From contig JBAYHN010000034.1 of assembly GCA_041666125.1 (NCBI GenBank), positions 1 to 13,772 of the forward strand: DNA of 13,772 bases, written 5' to 3'. This DNA comes from JBAYHN01 sp041666125 (GTDB lineage Bacteria; Patescibacteriota; Gracilibacteria; UBA1369; UM-FILTER-53-11). The notes below the pieces were generated by a model. The model was not told the origin of the DNA. It was given only the letters and a program-made list of their open reading frames with translations, and did not search any database. The stretch's first letter is position 1. Each line of letters starts with the position of its first letter. Positions 6,678 to 13,536 of the stretch are shown in pieces. The position numbers and the translations under genes were made by a program.

Positions 6678-7970
6678 ATGGGACTTACACGAACCTGTAA
6701 AAAGTGCGAATCGAATTTCCAAATCACTGATGAAGATTTGTCTTTTTACGAAAAAATTTCACCAACTTTTGACGATAAAAAATATAATTTATTGCCACCT
6801 ACACTTTGCCCAGAGTGCCGAGAACAGCGCCGCTGGGCATTTAGAAATCAAAGCAAACTTTATAAGCGCAAATGCGACTTTTCCGGAGAGCCTATGATTT
6901 CCCTGTATTCACAAGACAAGCCATACAAAGTTTATAAAGAAGAAATTTGGTGGAGCGACAAATGGAATCCGATGGATTACGGTCGCGATTTTGATTTTTC
7001 GCGTCCTTTTTTCGAGCAATTTTCGGAATTATTACACGCAGTTCCTCGCCGCGGCATGCACCAGGACGGCACAAACGAAAACAGCGACTACACAACTTTT
7101 GGCATGAGCAATAAAGACTGCTACTACTCATCCACATGTTTTTTCTGCGAGAACTCCTATTACAGCACATATTTGCAGAGAGGACGCAGCTGCTGCGACT
7201 GTTACATATGTTTTGGCAGCGAACTTTTATATGAATGCACAGACTGCAAAAACTGTTACAACTGCAACTTTTGTGACAATTGCGAAAACTGCACAGACAG
7301 CGCCATTTTGGATGACTGTCGCGACTGTATGAATTGCATCGCCTGCAAGAATCTCCGCAAAAAAGCATTTCACATTTATAACAAGCCTGTTTCTAAAGAA
7401 GAATTTGAGAAATTTACGGCAGCGCTAAAAGTAAATTTCGCCGAAGAGAAAGCCAAATTTGACCAATGGAAATTGCAATTGCCGTTCATCTCAACTCACA
7501 TAATAAACAGCGAAAATTGCACCGGGGATTACATGGAAAATTGTAAAAATTGTAACTTTTGCTTCAATGTTTTTCAAGACGCGCAGGACTGTAAATATTG
7601 CCACTGGGGAACGGGAGCAAAAGACGCGATGGATTGCAGCATGGCCGGTTTAAAATGCGAACTATTGTACGAAGTTACCGCCACAGCCTTTGCAAATACA
7701 TGCGCTTTTATGAATTTCTGCCGCAATAGCAGCAATATTTATTATTCCGACTGTATGTCCGCATGCAATTTTTGTTTTGGATGCAGCGGCCTTTCTCACA
7801 AAGATTATTGCATTTTAAATAAGCAATATACGAAAGAAGAATACGAGAGACTTGTGCCACAAATTATCGAACACATGAAAAAAACAGGGGAGTGGGGCGA
7901 ATATTTTCCGATAGAGATTTCTCCATTTGAATATAAAGAAACGGTCGCACAGGAGTATTTCCCCTTATAA
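6678..7970 (+). CDS. S2: cysteine-rich dodecapeptide-repeat protein with N-terminal zinc-ribbon module
   Basis: 430 residues, 38 cysteines. Residues 7-47 form a treble-clef/zf-trcl-like unit: CKKC at 7-10, a Phe-Tyr-Glu-Lys helix, and CPEC at 44-47. Then come RKCD (65-67), YSQDKPYKVY and the WWSDKW segment, where the cysteine pair expected from the C-terminal copies in S3/S5 is absent. After FFEQFSELLHAVPR (111-124) come two solenoid domains: residues 134-241 are nine gapless 12-residue coils (17 of 18 cysteines at positions 3, 6, 9 or 12; for instance YNCNFCDNCENC at 194-205), and 278-387 are nine coils with two extra residues around coils 3-4. Both end in the I-x-N-K cap. The tail (HMKKTGEWGEYFP, then ETVAQEYFPL) is shared with S3 and S5. 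No signal peptide. Zinc binding by the N-terminal unit is likely; overall function is unknown. Confidence 0.93.
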   Translation: MGLTRTCKKCESNFQITDEDLSFYEKISPTFDDKKYNLLPPTLCPECREQRRWAFRNQSKLYKRKCDFSGEPMISLYSQDKPYKVYKEEIWWSDKWNPMDYGRDFDFSRPFFEQFSELLHAVPRRGMHQDGTNENSDYTTFGMSNKDCYYSSTCFFCENSYYSTYLQRGRSCCDCYICFGSELLYECTDCKNCYNCNFCDNCENCTDSAILDDCRDCMNCIACKNLRKKAFHIYNKPVSKEEFEKFTAALKVNFAEEKAKFDQWKLQLPFISTHIINSENCTGDYMENCKNCNFCFNVFQDAQDCKYCHWGTGAKDAMDCSMAGLKCELLYEVTATAFANTCAFMNFCRNSSNIYYSDCMSACNFCFGCSGLSHKDYCILNKQYTKEEYERLVPQIIEHMKKTGEWGEYFPIEISPFEYKETVAQEYFPL

Positions 7971-7982
7971 AACCCTAAAATC

Positions 7983-8010
7983 TTGCAATTAGCTAAAATT
8001 ATGGTATTTT
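7983..8010 (+). promoter_or_regulatory. Promoter of the second TrmB-like gene
   Basis: TTGCAA (7983-7988), 16 bases, TATTTT (8005-8010), with the ATG at 8021 ten bases later, again nearly leaderless. A small dyad, TAAAAT (7994-7999) and ATTTTA (8006-8011), overlaps the -10 box and may be an operator. Confidence 0.5.
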
Positions 8011-8020
8011 AATTCACCGT

Positions 8021-8818
8021 ATGGACCTCGTACGCAAATTAAAATTCGCTCTTGGCAGTTCTGGCCTTACAGAAGACGAAATTGCCTTCTATGTACAGGT
8101 ACTAAAAAGCCCAAACTGCAGCATTTTAGATAATGCAAAAAAAGCCAAGATAGCAAAAGACAAAGCTTATAGAATTTATGAAGAGCTGAGCGAAAAAGGA
8201 CTTTTGGCCGGTTCAGACGAAGGAAAATACAAAAAAATCAGTGCATTGCCGTTAAAATCTTACGTTGAAAATCTTTATAAAAAAGGCAGACATCTTTATC
8301 GCAGTGCAGATAATTTGCGTGAACTTAGACCTCTTTTAAAGTTTATAAATGTGAGCGAAAATTCCTCACTGCCGGAAGTCTTGAGCGCAGAAAATGTTGG
8401 TAGTGACTGGGTGGATTTTGCTTACATAGACTGGGAAACGGTTCTTGCCTATGGAAATTTCGAAATGCTATATGAACTCATGGGATCTGATCCGGATAAG
8501 GAATTTATGCGCCTGCGACTTCGACGTGGCAAAAAAGCTTATCCAATTCTTTCCGCTTTGGGGCCATATACGAGAGAAATGATTGGCAAAGACAATAAAG
8601 AAATGCGCACAACAAAAGTAATTCGTGATGTTTTGGGTCATAAAGAATTAAAAAATACTTTTGTTATGCTTGCTCCGGACAAAAACGCGGTAACAATTTG
8701 GGTTAAAAATGAAAGTGGCCTGGTTTCCGGAGTTAAGATGGAAAATCCAGTAATTTGCAAAGCTCACGAAGATTTATTCAAGTATTTTAATGCCGTGGCG
8801 GACTCTCAATCAGCGTAA
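8021..8818 (+). CDS. Diverged TrmB-like regulator between S2 and S3
   Basis: 265 residues. The N-terminus reads as a TrmB-type winged helix: SGLTEDEIAFYVQVLKS at 14-30, a recognition helix around 44-58 (IAKDKAYRIYEELSEKG), and a short wing. The spacing matches the regulator at 2107, but the two proteins are otherwise only distantly alike. Residues 90-260 form a mixed alpha/beta C-terminal domain in the place of the TrmB effector domain; I do not recognise a ligand motif. It carries only two cysteines (33 and 249), unlike its neighbours. It has its own near-leaderless promoter 50 bases after S2 and is followed by S3 on the same strand, so control of the cysteine-protein cluster is a reasonable inference. 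Confidence 0.7.
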   Translation: MDLVRKLKFALGSSGLTEDEIAFYVQVLKSPNCSILDNAKKAKIAKDKAYRIYEELSEKGLLAGSDEGKYKKISALPLKSYVENLYKKGRHLYRSADNLRELRPLLKFINVSENSSLPEVLSAENVGSDWVDFAYIDWETVLAYGNFEMLYELMGSDPDKEFMRLRLRRGKKAYPILSALGPYTREMIGKDNKEMRTTKVIRDVLGHKELKNTFVMLAPDKNAVTIWVKNESGLVSGVKMENPVICKAHEDLFKYFNAVADSQSA

Positions 8819-8920
8819 AAACGACAACTGATATTTTTGCTTTTATAAGGAGGCAAACCCTTAATTTTTGCGACTTTCTGCAGAGATTTGGAGATCGCCA
8901 AATTAGTGATTAACTGGGTG

Positions 8921-8926
8921 TATAAT
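8921..8926 (+). promoter_or_regulatory. -10 box of S3
   Basis: A perfect TATAAT at 8921-8926 lies 15 bases before the S3 ATG, giving a leader of about 8-9 bases with no ribosome binding site. No good -35 box is visible at the usual distance. Confidence 0.5.
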
Positions 8927-8941
8927 CTATAAAAATTAATT

Positions 8942-10585
8942 ATGACATCCAAAATCTGCGCACTCTGTAAGCAAAATTTCCAAATAGATGATGAAGATCT
9001 GGCCTTTTATGAAAAGATTGGCGTGCCAACTCCAAGTCTTTGCCCAGAGGATAGGCAGCGTCGCCGTGCGGCTTTTCGCAATGAGCGCTACCTCTTTCGC
9101 CGCAAATGCGACGGCACCGGCAAAGACATTGTCTCCATGTACAGTCCAGACAAACCATTTAAAATTTTTGACCAGGATTTTTGGTGGGGCGATTCTTGGA
9201 GCCCTTTGGATTTTGGCCAAGATTTTGACTTTAACAGGCCATTTTTCGAACAATTGAAAGAATTACAATTAAAAGTTCCACGCCTTTCTTTATATAACTT
9301 CAATAGTGAAAATAGTTATTACACAAACCACAGTGGCGAAAATAAAAATTGCTACATGGACGTGGACACCGGCGGCTGCCAAGATGTTTATTTTTCAAAC
9401 TGGATAACCGGCTGCAAAAATTGCATAGACTGTTCATACACCCACAAAAGCGAACTTTGTTATTTTTGCCTTTACAGCGAGAACTGCTTTAACTGCAACT
9501 TTTGTTTTGACTGCAAACAGCTCCAGGACTGCTCATATTGCTTTGATTGCCGCAGCTGCAGCAGTTGTTTTTTGTGTACCGGCCTGCGAAAAAAGCAATT
9601 TCATATTTTAAATAAAAAAGTTACGCCAGAAGAATACAAAGAATTTGTTGAGAAATATAAATATTCATATGAAATGCAAAACGAAGCGCGCAAACAGTTG
9701 GCAGATTTAATGCTTCAGACTCCGCACAAATATGCGCACGTCACGGAAAGCGAAGATTGCACCGGTGATTATATTTTCCACTGCAAAAATGCGCAAAAAT
9801 GCTACGACGCTTGGCGGCTTTGGGACTGCAAATACTGCTATAACACGCTCGACACAAAAAACGGCTATGACTGCTACCAACCGGGCTACCACGATTGTGA
9901 GTTAGTTTATGAAGTTCATGCGGGTCACGGTCTTTTTAGCTCGAAATTTCTACATCTATGCCGAGATGTTCACAATTGCGACTACGCCGACAATTGTTTT
10001 GATTCCAACAATTTATTTGGATGCATTGGGATAAAACACAACGAATATTGCATTCTAAATAAAAAATATTCACCGGAAGAATATAAAGCTCTGCGCGCAA
10101 AAATCATTGAGCACATGAGCAAAACGGGGGAATGGGGAGAGTTTTTTCCATTTTCATATTCACCATTTGGGTACAACGAAACCAAGGCGCAGGAATATTA
10201 TCCGATTACAAAAGAAGATGCGGTTGCTAACGGATTTAACTGGAGCGAGTATGAAGCTTCGGCGCCTACGGGGCAGGGAATTGTGCCGCCAGACGACGTC
10301 CGCACAGTTAATGATTCAATTATAAATAATGTTATTTCCTGCGAGATTACCGGCAAACCTTTCAAAATCATTAAGCAAGAGTTGGAATTCTACAGGCAAA
10401 AAGGCCTGCCAATTCCGCACAAATCACCACAAAAACGCTACGAAGAGCGCATGATGCTGCGAAATCCAAGACATTTATATGATAGAAACTGCTCAAAGTG
10501 CGGTGCTGCAATAAAAACTACTTATTCCCCAGATAGAAAAGAGGTTATATATTGCGATAAGTGCTATCTTGAAGCAATTTACTAA
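8942..10585 (+). CDS. S3: cysteine-rich dodecapeptide-repeat protein with zinc-ribbon modules at both ends
   Basis: 547 residues, 38 cysteines. The N-terminal module has CALC (6-9) and CPED (34-37, one expected Cys lost), RKCD (54-57), YSPDKPFKIF and WWGDSW. Solenoid domain 1 (123-230) is nine gapless 12-residue coils with all 17 cysteines in register (for example QDCSYCFDCRSC at 195-206). Domain 2 (270-379) is nine coils with two extra residues before the ELVYEV coil. Then come the GEWGEFFP tail, a linker (about 420-460) and a C-terminal copy of the N-terminal module from 467. In this copy the first finger has lost ligands (CEIT, HKSP), while the second keeps CSKC (517-520) and YCDKCY (537-542). 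No signal peptide. It is followed by a terminator at 10632-10657. Closest relative in the window is S5. Zinc binding is inferred for the intact CxxC pairs; function is unknown. Confidence 0.93.
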   Translation: MTSKICALCKQNFQIDDEDLAFYEKIGVPTPSLCPEDRQRRRAAFRNERYLFRRKCDGTGKDIVSMYSPDKPFKIFDQDFWWGDSWSPLDFGQDFDFNRPFFEQLKELQLKVPRLSLYNFNSENSYYTNHSGENKNCYMDVDTGGCQDVYFSNWITGCKNCIDCSYTHKSELCYFCLYSENCFNCNFCFDCKQLQDCSYCFDCRSCSSCFLCTGLRKKQFHILNKKVTPEEYKEFVEKYKYSYEMQNEARKQLADLMLQTPHKYAHVTESEDCTGDYIFHCKNAQKCYDAWRLWDCKYCYNTLDTKNGYDCYQPGYHDCELVYEVHAGHGLFSSKFLHLCRDVHNCDYADNCFDSNNLFGCIGIKHNEYCILNKKYSPEEYKALRAKIIEHMSKTGEWGEFFPFSYSPFGYNETKAQEYYPITKEDAVANGFNWSEYEASAPTGQGIVPPDDVRTVNDSIINNVISCEITGKPFKIIKQELEFYRQKGLPIPHKSPQKRYEERMMLRNPRHLYDRNCSKCGAAIKTTYSPDRKEVIYCDKCYLEAIY

Positions 10586-10631
10586 AAGTGCTACCATAAA
10601 CGCGTCAAGTCCACCGATGCACCAATATAAC

Positions 10632-10657
10632 AAAGAGCCGCCTAAAAACGGCTCTTT
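10632..10657. terminator. Rho-independent terminator after S3
   Basis: AAAGAGCCG (10632-10640) pairs perfectly with CGGCTCTTT (10649-10657) around the loop CCTAAAAA. A T-rich run (TTTATTT) follows on the plus strand. It stands 46 bases after the S3 stop. The A-run on the left side makes it potentially active on both strands. Confidence 0.85.
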
Positions 10658-10678
10658 ATTTAAAAAACCAGAAGGTTG

Positions 10679-10702
10679 TGGAGGTAACGGGAATCGAACC
10701 CC
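10679..10702 (-). pseudogene. tRNA 3'-end-like remnant
   Basis: Read on the minus strand, the segment gives a T-loop TTCGATT, a 3' T-stem strand CCCGT, an acceptor strand TACCTCC and a discriminator A: the last 22 or so bases of a tRNA. The matching 5' T-stem strand should be ACGGG but is TGGGG. No acceptor partner GGAGGTA, D-arm or anticodon arm is present in the next 100 bases upstream on that strand. It therefore looks like a fragment, possibly an attachment-site scar of an integrated element, rather than a working tRNA gene. Confidence 0.55.
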
Positions 10703-10703
10703 A

Positions 10704-10788
10704 GACAACGAGCGAGTCCTTATTTTGGCTCATGAATGCTCCCTGTCATGGAAATGAATGGCCAAAATAAGAGGCGAGCGAAGTTGTC
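10704..10788. repeat. Large imperfect hairpin next to the tRNA remnant
   Basis: CTTATTTTGGC (10719-10729) and GCCAAAATAAG (10761-10771) are perfect 11-bp inverted copies. CAT/ATG pairs extend the stem inward past a one-base bulge. GACAAC (10704-10709) and GTTGTC (10783-10788) pair outside an internal loop of 9 and 11 bases. The hairpin starts two bases after the tRNA-like segment. It could be a non-coding RNA or part of a mobile-element end. Confidence 0.6.
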
Positions 10789-10812
10789 CTTTTAAACATA
10801 GATTAAATTTCT

Positions 10813-10828
10813 CTAAACTTTTTATGAA
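10813..10828 (+). repeat. 16-bp sequence shared in inverse orientation with 4818-4833
   Basis: CTAAACTTTTTATGAA, identical to the minus strand of 4818-4833, placed 28 bases before the S4 -10 box. A shared regulatory site is possible. Confidence 0.45.
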
Positions 10829-10852
10829 CTTTTAATTACAAATACCACTATT

Positions 10853-10861
10853 TGCTATAAT
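10853..10861 (+). promoter_or_regulatory. S4 promoter, extended -10, leaderless
   Basis: TGCTATAAT, an extended -10, ends at 10861, and the S4 ATG begins at 10868, exactly seven bases later, where transcription should start. The upstream decamer matches the purA promoter. Confidence 0.7.
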
Positions 10862-10867
10862 GCAGCC

Positions 10868-11833
10868 ATGTCTTTTGTAGAAGATTTTAAGAAACTTCAA
10901 CTTTCACAGCCGCGAATTGCACTGGTCGCTTCCGACTCCGAAAACAGCGACTATACAAATTACGCCTACAAAAACAAGAATTGCTACTTGGTTTTTGGCG
11001 GACACTACAACGAAGACACATTTTATGGCCAATACACTTGGCGCGACACCGATTGCGTGGATTGCGACAAAGTTGGAGAAAGTGAACTCTGCTACGAATG
11101 CACTTTTGGCAGCAATTTATACAACTGCGACTTTTTATATAATTGTTTTAGCTCTTCCGACTGCGAATTTGGATACGATTTGGTGAATTGCCGAAACTGT
11201 TTTTTGTGCGCCGGACTGAGAAATGCGGAGTATTTCATAAAAAACAAACAAGTATCAAAAGATGAATATAAAAATGCCGTAAAAAAATTAAAATCCGAAA
11301 AATCCGCGCAAAAATCATTAGACGAACTATCTGAATTGCGCCACACGATTCCGCACGTAAATTTGCTCCAAAAAAACTGCGAGAACTGCATGGGCACGTT
11401 TCTAGAAAATTCAAAAAATTGCTTTTACACATTCAATGCCACAAATGCCGAAGATTCCATGTATATGGCCACAAACAACGACGCAGTAAAAGACTCAATG
11501 GACTGCGACTGCATCGGCTATGACCCATCAGAATTGCTTTATGAGTGCATTGGAAATTCCGGCAACAATAACTGTAACTTTTGTTATGCATGTTGGCACA
11601 ACTCAGATTTGGAATATTGCGAACAAGTCTTTAATTCCAAACATTGCTTCGGTTGTATTTCACGCAGTCACGCAGAATACGAAATTTTGAATAAAAAATA
11701 CAAAAAAGAGGAGTGGTTTAAACGTGTGGCAGAAATAAAAGCCGAGTTAAAGAGCGAAAACCTCTATGGCAAATGGCTTTTACCATCCTCTTACCCATAC
11801 GAAGATACAATTGCACCTCTATACTTTGAATGA
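10868..11833 (+). CDS. S4: cysteine-rich dodecapeptide-repeat protein, short form
   Basis: 321 residues, 23 cysteines, the same plan as S1. An N-terminal helix (FVEDFKKLQLSQPRI) leads into solenoid domain 1 at 25-132: nine gapless 12-residue coils with all 11 cysteines at positions 3, 6, 9 or 12 (for example TDCVDCDKVGES at 61-72). A linker with IPHV follows, then domain 2 at about 171-281, nine coils with three extra residues before the ELLYEC coil. Cap coils end in FIKNKQVSKD and EILNKKYKKE. The C-terminal RVAEIKAELKSE helix is nearly the same as in S1. It has fewer cysteines than its paralogues, often replaced by Ser, Gly, Leu or Asn, yet the register is kept, so the fold seems under stronger constraint than the thiols. 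No signal peptide. The TGA stop overlaps an ATG in the S5 frame (ATGA). Confidence 0.92.
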   Translation: MSFVEDFKKLQLSQPRIALVASDSENSDYTNYAYKNKNCYLVFGGHYNEDTFYGQYTWRDTDCVDCDKVGESELCYECTFGSNLYNCDFLYNCFSSSDCEFGYDLVNCRNCFLCAGLRNAEYFIKNKQVSKDEYKNAVKKLKSEKSAQKSLDELSELRHTIPHVNLLQKNCENCMGTFLENSKNCFYTFNATNAEDSMYMATNNDAVKDSMDCDCIGYDPSELLYECIGNSGNNNCNFCYACWHNSDLEYCEQVFNSKHCFGCISRSHAEYEILNKKYKKEEWFKRVAEIKAELKSENLYGKWLLPSSYPYEDTIAPLYFE

Positions 11834-11850
11834 GGTTAGACCCATCATGT

Positions 11851-11856
11851 TATAAT
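11851..11856 (+). promoter_or_regulatory. -10 box of S5, leaderless GTG start
   Basis: A perfect TATAAT at 11851-11856 puts the expected transcription start at 11863, the first base of GTG. A weak -35 candidate, TTGAAT (11826-11831), lies 19 bases upstream inside the end of S4. Confidence 0.55.
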
Positions 11857-11862
11857 ATCTCC

Positions 11863-13467
11863 GTGTCACAAACTGCAATTTGCAGGATAACGAAGAAGCC
11901 ATTCGAAATTTCCGACAAAGAGGCTGATTTTTGCAAAAAACTTGGCGTGCCTCTGCCAACGACTTCACCCGAAGAGAGACTGCGAGCGCTAATGGCCACA
12001 CGCAACGAATGGAAGCTTTATCGCCGAAAATGTGATGCAACAGGACAAGATATTATAAGCGCATATCCATCGGACAGCCCTTTTAAGGTCTACAACAATA
12101 CAACTTGGTGGGGTGATACTTGGGACGCGCTTTCTTTTGGTCGTAATTTTGATTTGAATAAGCCATTTTTTGAACAATTCGCAGACTTGCAAAAAGTTGT
12201 CCCGCGCGAAGGCACGTCCATCTTCAACAGCGAAAATTGCGACTATAACTCACACATCCGCCAGTCAAAAAACTGTTTTTTAAATTCGCTCGTGGCCAAA
12301 TGCGAAGACACGCACTATTCATATTGGATTGTGAATGACAAAGACGTTATGGATTGCGGCTACACAAACGACAGCACGCTTTGCTACGACTGCAGCGACA
12401 TAAATAATTGCTATAACTGCGCAGCTCTGTATGAAGCGAACGACTGCAACGACTGTTTCTTTTCTTTTCAAATGCACGGCTGTCACAACTGTATTTTTTG
12501 CGCCAATTTGGTAAATAAAGATTTTTATATCTTCAATAAACAAGTGAGCAAAGAGGAATTCGAGATGATGAAAATGAAAATTTTTAATGGCACACTTGGA
12601 AGTTGGCAAAAGGCATACGAGGATTTTCTAAAATTGCGCACGGATGCAATTCAACAAGGCGTTCACACATTAAAATGCGAAAAATCCACCGGCGATCACA
12701 TTTATAACTGCAAAAATTGCAAAAATTGTTTTGATTCTTTCGAGAGCGAGGACTGTGAGAACACAATTTCTTCCGCAGACTCAAAGGACATTTACAGTTC
12801 ATATTCCGCCGGCTGGCAAAGATGTGAGGTCGTTTATAATTGCTGCGTTTCTCGCAATAGCACAAACATCGCATTTTGCACTTACACCTGGTTTTCCACT
12901 AATTTGCGCTACTGCGACAGCTGCGTTAGCTGCCAAGATTGCTTTGGCTGCATTGGCCTCCGCCACAAACAACATTGCATTTTAAATAAACAATATACAA
13001 AGGAAGAATACGAAAAACTTGTGCCGCAAATAACTGAAAAAATGAAGCAAACAGGGGATTGGGGTGAGTTTTTTCCACCGGCACTTTCTCCTTATGCATA
13101 TAACGAAACAAGCGCCGCCGACTTTTTCCCACTTAATAAAGAAGAAGCCGCCGCCCGCGGTTGGCGCTGGCGCGAACCGGACCAAAAAGAATATTTGCCC
13201 GCCACAAAAGAAATTCTGGCATGCAAAAAATGCGGTAAAAACTACAAAATCATCCCACAAGAGGCAAAGTTTTATGTCCGCATGAATCTGCCAACTCCAG
13301 TTAAATGCCCGTCCTGCAGGCACGCAGCACGCATGGCTATGCGAAACGCACCACACTTATACGAACGTGCGTGCTCAAAATGCGAAGATAAATTTGAATC
13401 AACATTTTCACCTGATAAAGAGGGCAAAATCTACTGTGAAAAATGCTACCGAACAGAAATTTATTAA
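11863..13467 (+). CDS. S5: cysteine-rich dodecapeptide-repeat protein with zinc-ribbon modules at both ends
   Basis: 534 residues from GTG 11863, 39 cysteines. This start places the first Cys at residue 7, as in S2 (7) and S3 (6). The frame is also open from ATG 11830, which overlaps the S4 stop. The N-terminal module has lost most ligands (CRIT at 7-10, TTSPEE where CPxC is expected) but keeps the fold-defining residues RKCD, YxxDxPFKVY and WWGDTW. Solenoid domain 1 (124-231) is nine gapless coils with all 13 cysteines in register; domain 2 (272-381) is nine coils with two extra residues. The C-terminal module is complete, with four CxxC pairs: 454/457, 482/485, 504/507 and 525/528, so two zinc sites are likely. 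This is the mirror image of S3, where the N-terminal finger is the better preserved. No signal peptide; function unknown. Confidence 0.92.
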   Translation: MSQTAICRITKKPFEISDKEADFCKKLGVPLPTTSPEERLRALMATRNEWKLYRRKCDATGQDIISAYPSDSPFKVYNNTTWWGDTWDALSFGRNFDLNKPFFEQFADLQKVVPREGTSIFNSENCDYNSHIRQSKNCFLNSLVAKCEDTHYSYWIVNDKDVMDCGYTNDSTLCYDCSDINNCYNCAALYEANDCNDCFFSFQMHGCHNCIFCANLVNKDFYIFNKQVSKEEFEMMKMKIFNGTLGSWQKAYEDFLKLRTDAIQQGVHTLKCEKSTGDHIYNCKNCKNCFDSFESEDCENTISSADSKDIYSSYSAGWQRCEVVYNCCVSRNSTNIAFCTYTWFSTNLRYCDSCVSCQDCFGCIGLRHKQHCILNKQYTKEEYEKLVPQITEKMKQTGDWGEFFPPALSPYAYNETSAADFFPLNKEEAAARGWRWREPDQKEYLPATKEILACKKCGKNYKIIPQEAKFYVRMNLPTPVKCPSCRHAARMAMRNAPHLYERACSKCEDKFESTFSPDKEGKIYCEKCYRTEIY

Positions 13468-13474
13468 TTCACCC

Positions 13475-13503
13475 TTGACAGGAAATAGATTGGTTGGTAT
13501 ATA
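13475..13503 (+). promoter_or_regulatory. Promoter of the right-edge lipoprotein gene
   Basis: Consensus TTGACA (13475-13480), a 17-base spacer and TATATA (13498-13503) preceded by TGG, which is an extended -10. Start near 13510 gives a leader of about 27 AT-rich bases with no ribosome binding site, unlike the leaderless genes to the left. It starts eight bases after the S5 stop, which suggests a separate transcription unit. Confidence 0.75.
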
Positions 13504-13536
13504 TTAGCCTAATATTTTTTAATCATTTTGTAATTT

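Noticed and set aside
6892..7368. Antisense cysteine-rich open frame of 158 codons
   Set aside because: It is the mirror of the S2 cysteine codons (TGC read backwards gives GCA; shifted frames give many TGT/TGC). It has no promoter and no relatives in the other paralogues.
8847..8853. AAGGAGG, a perfect Shine-Dalgarno-like sequence
   Set aside because: No start codon with more than about a dozen codons follows; S3 begins almost 90 bases later after its own -10 box.
10679..10788. tmRNA or complete tRNA gene
   Set aside because: The T-arm/acceptor end is present, but the 5' T-stem strand does not pair, and no matching 5' acceptor strand, anticodon arm or tmRNA-type 5' end was found on the same strand within reach.
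3837..13467. CRISPR array or DNA-level tandem repeats in the cysteine genes
   Set aside because: The 36-base periodicity is in the protein; codons and residues differ between coils, and there are no identical repeats with unique spacers.
2862..13467. Alternative genetic code (UGA as Gly)
   Set aside because: TGA ends the 2107 regulator and S4 at natural C-termini, and no gene needs an in-frame TGA to stay open.
3837..13467. Antifreeze function for the 12-residue repeats
   Set aside because: The beetle antifreeze similarity is only in period and inward register; the TxT ice-binding face is absent, the proteins lack signal peptides, and three of them carry zinc-ribbon modules.
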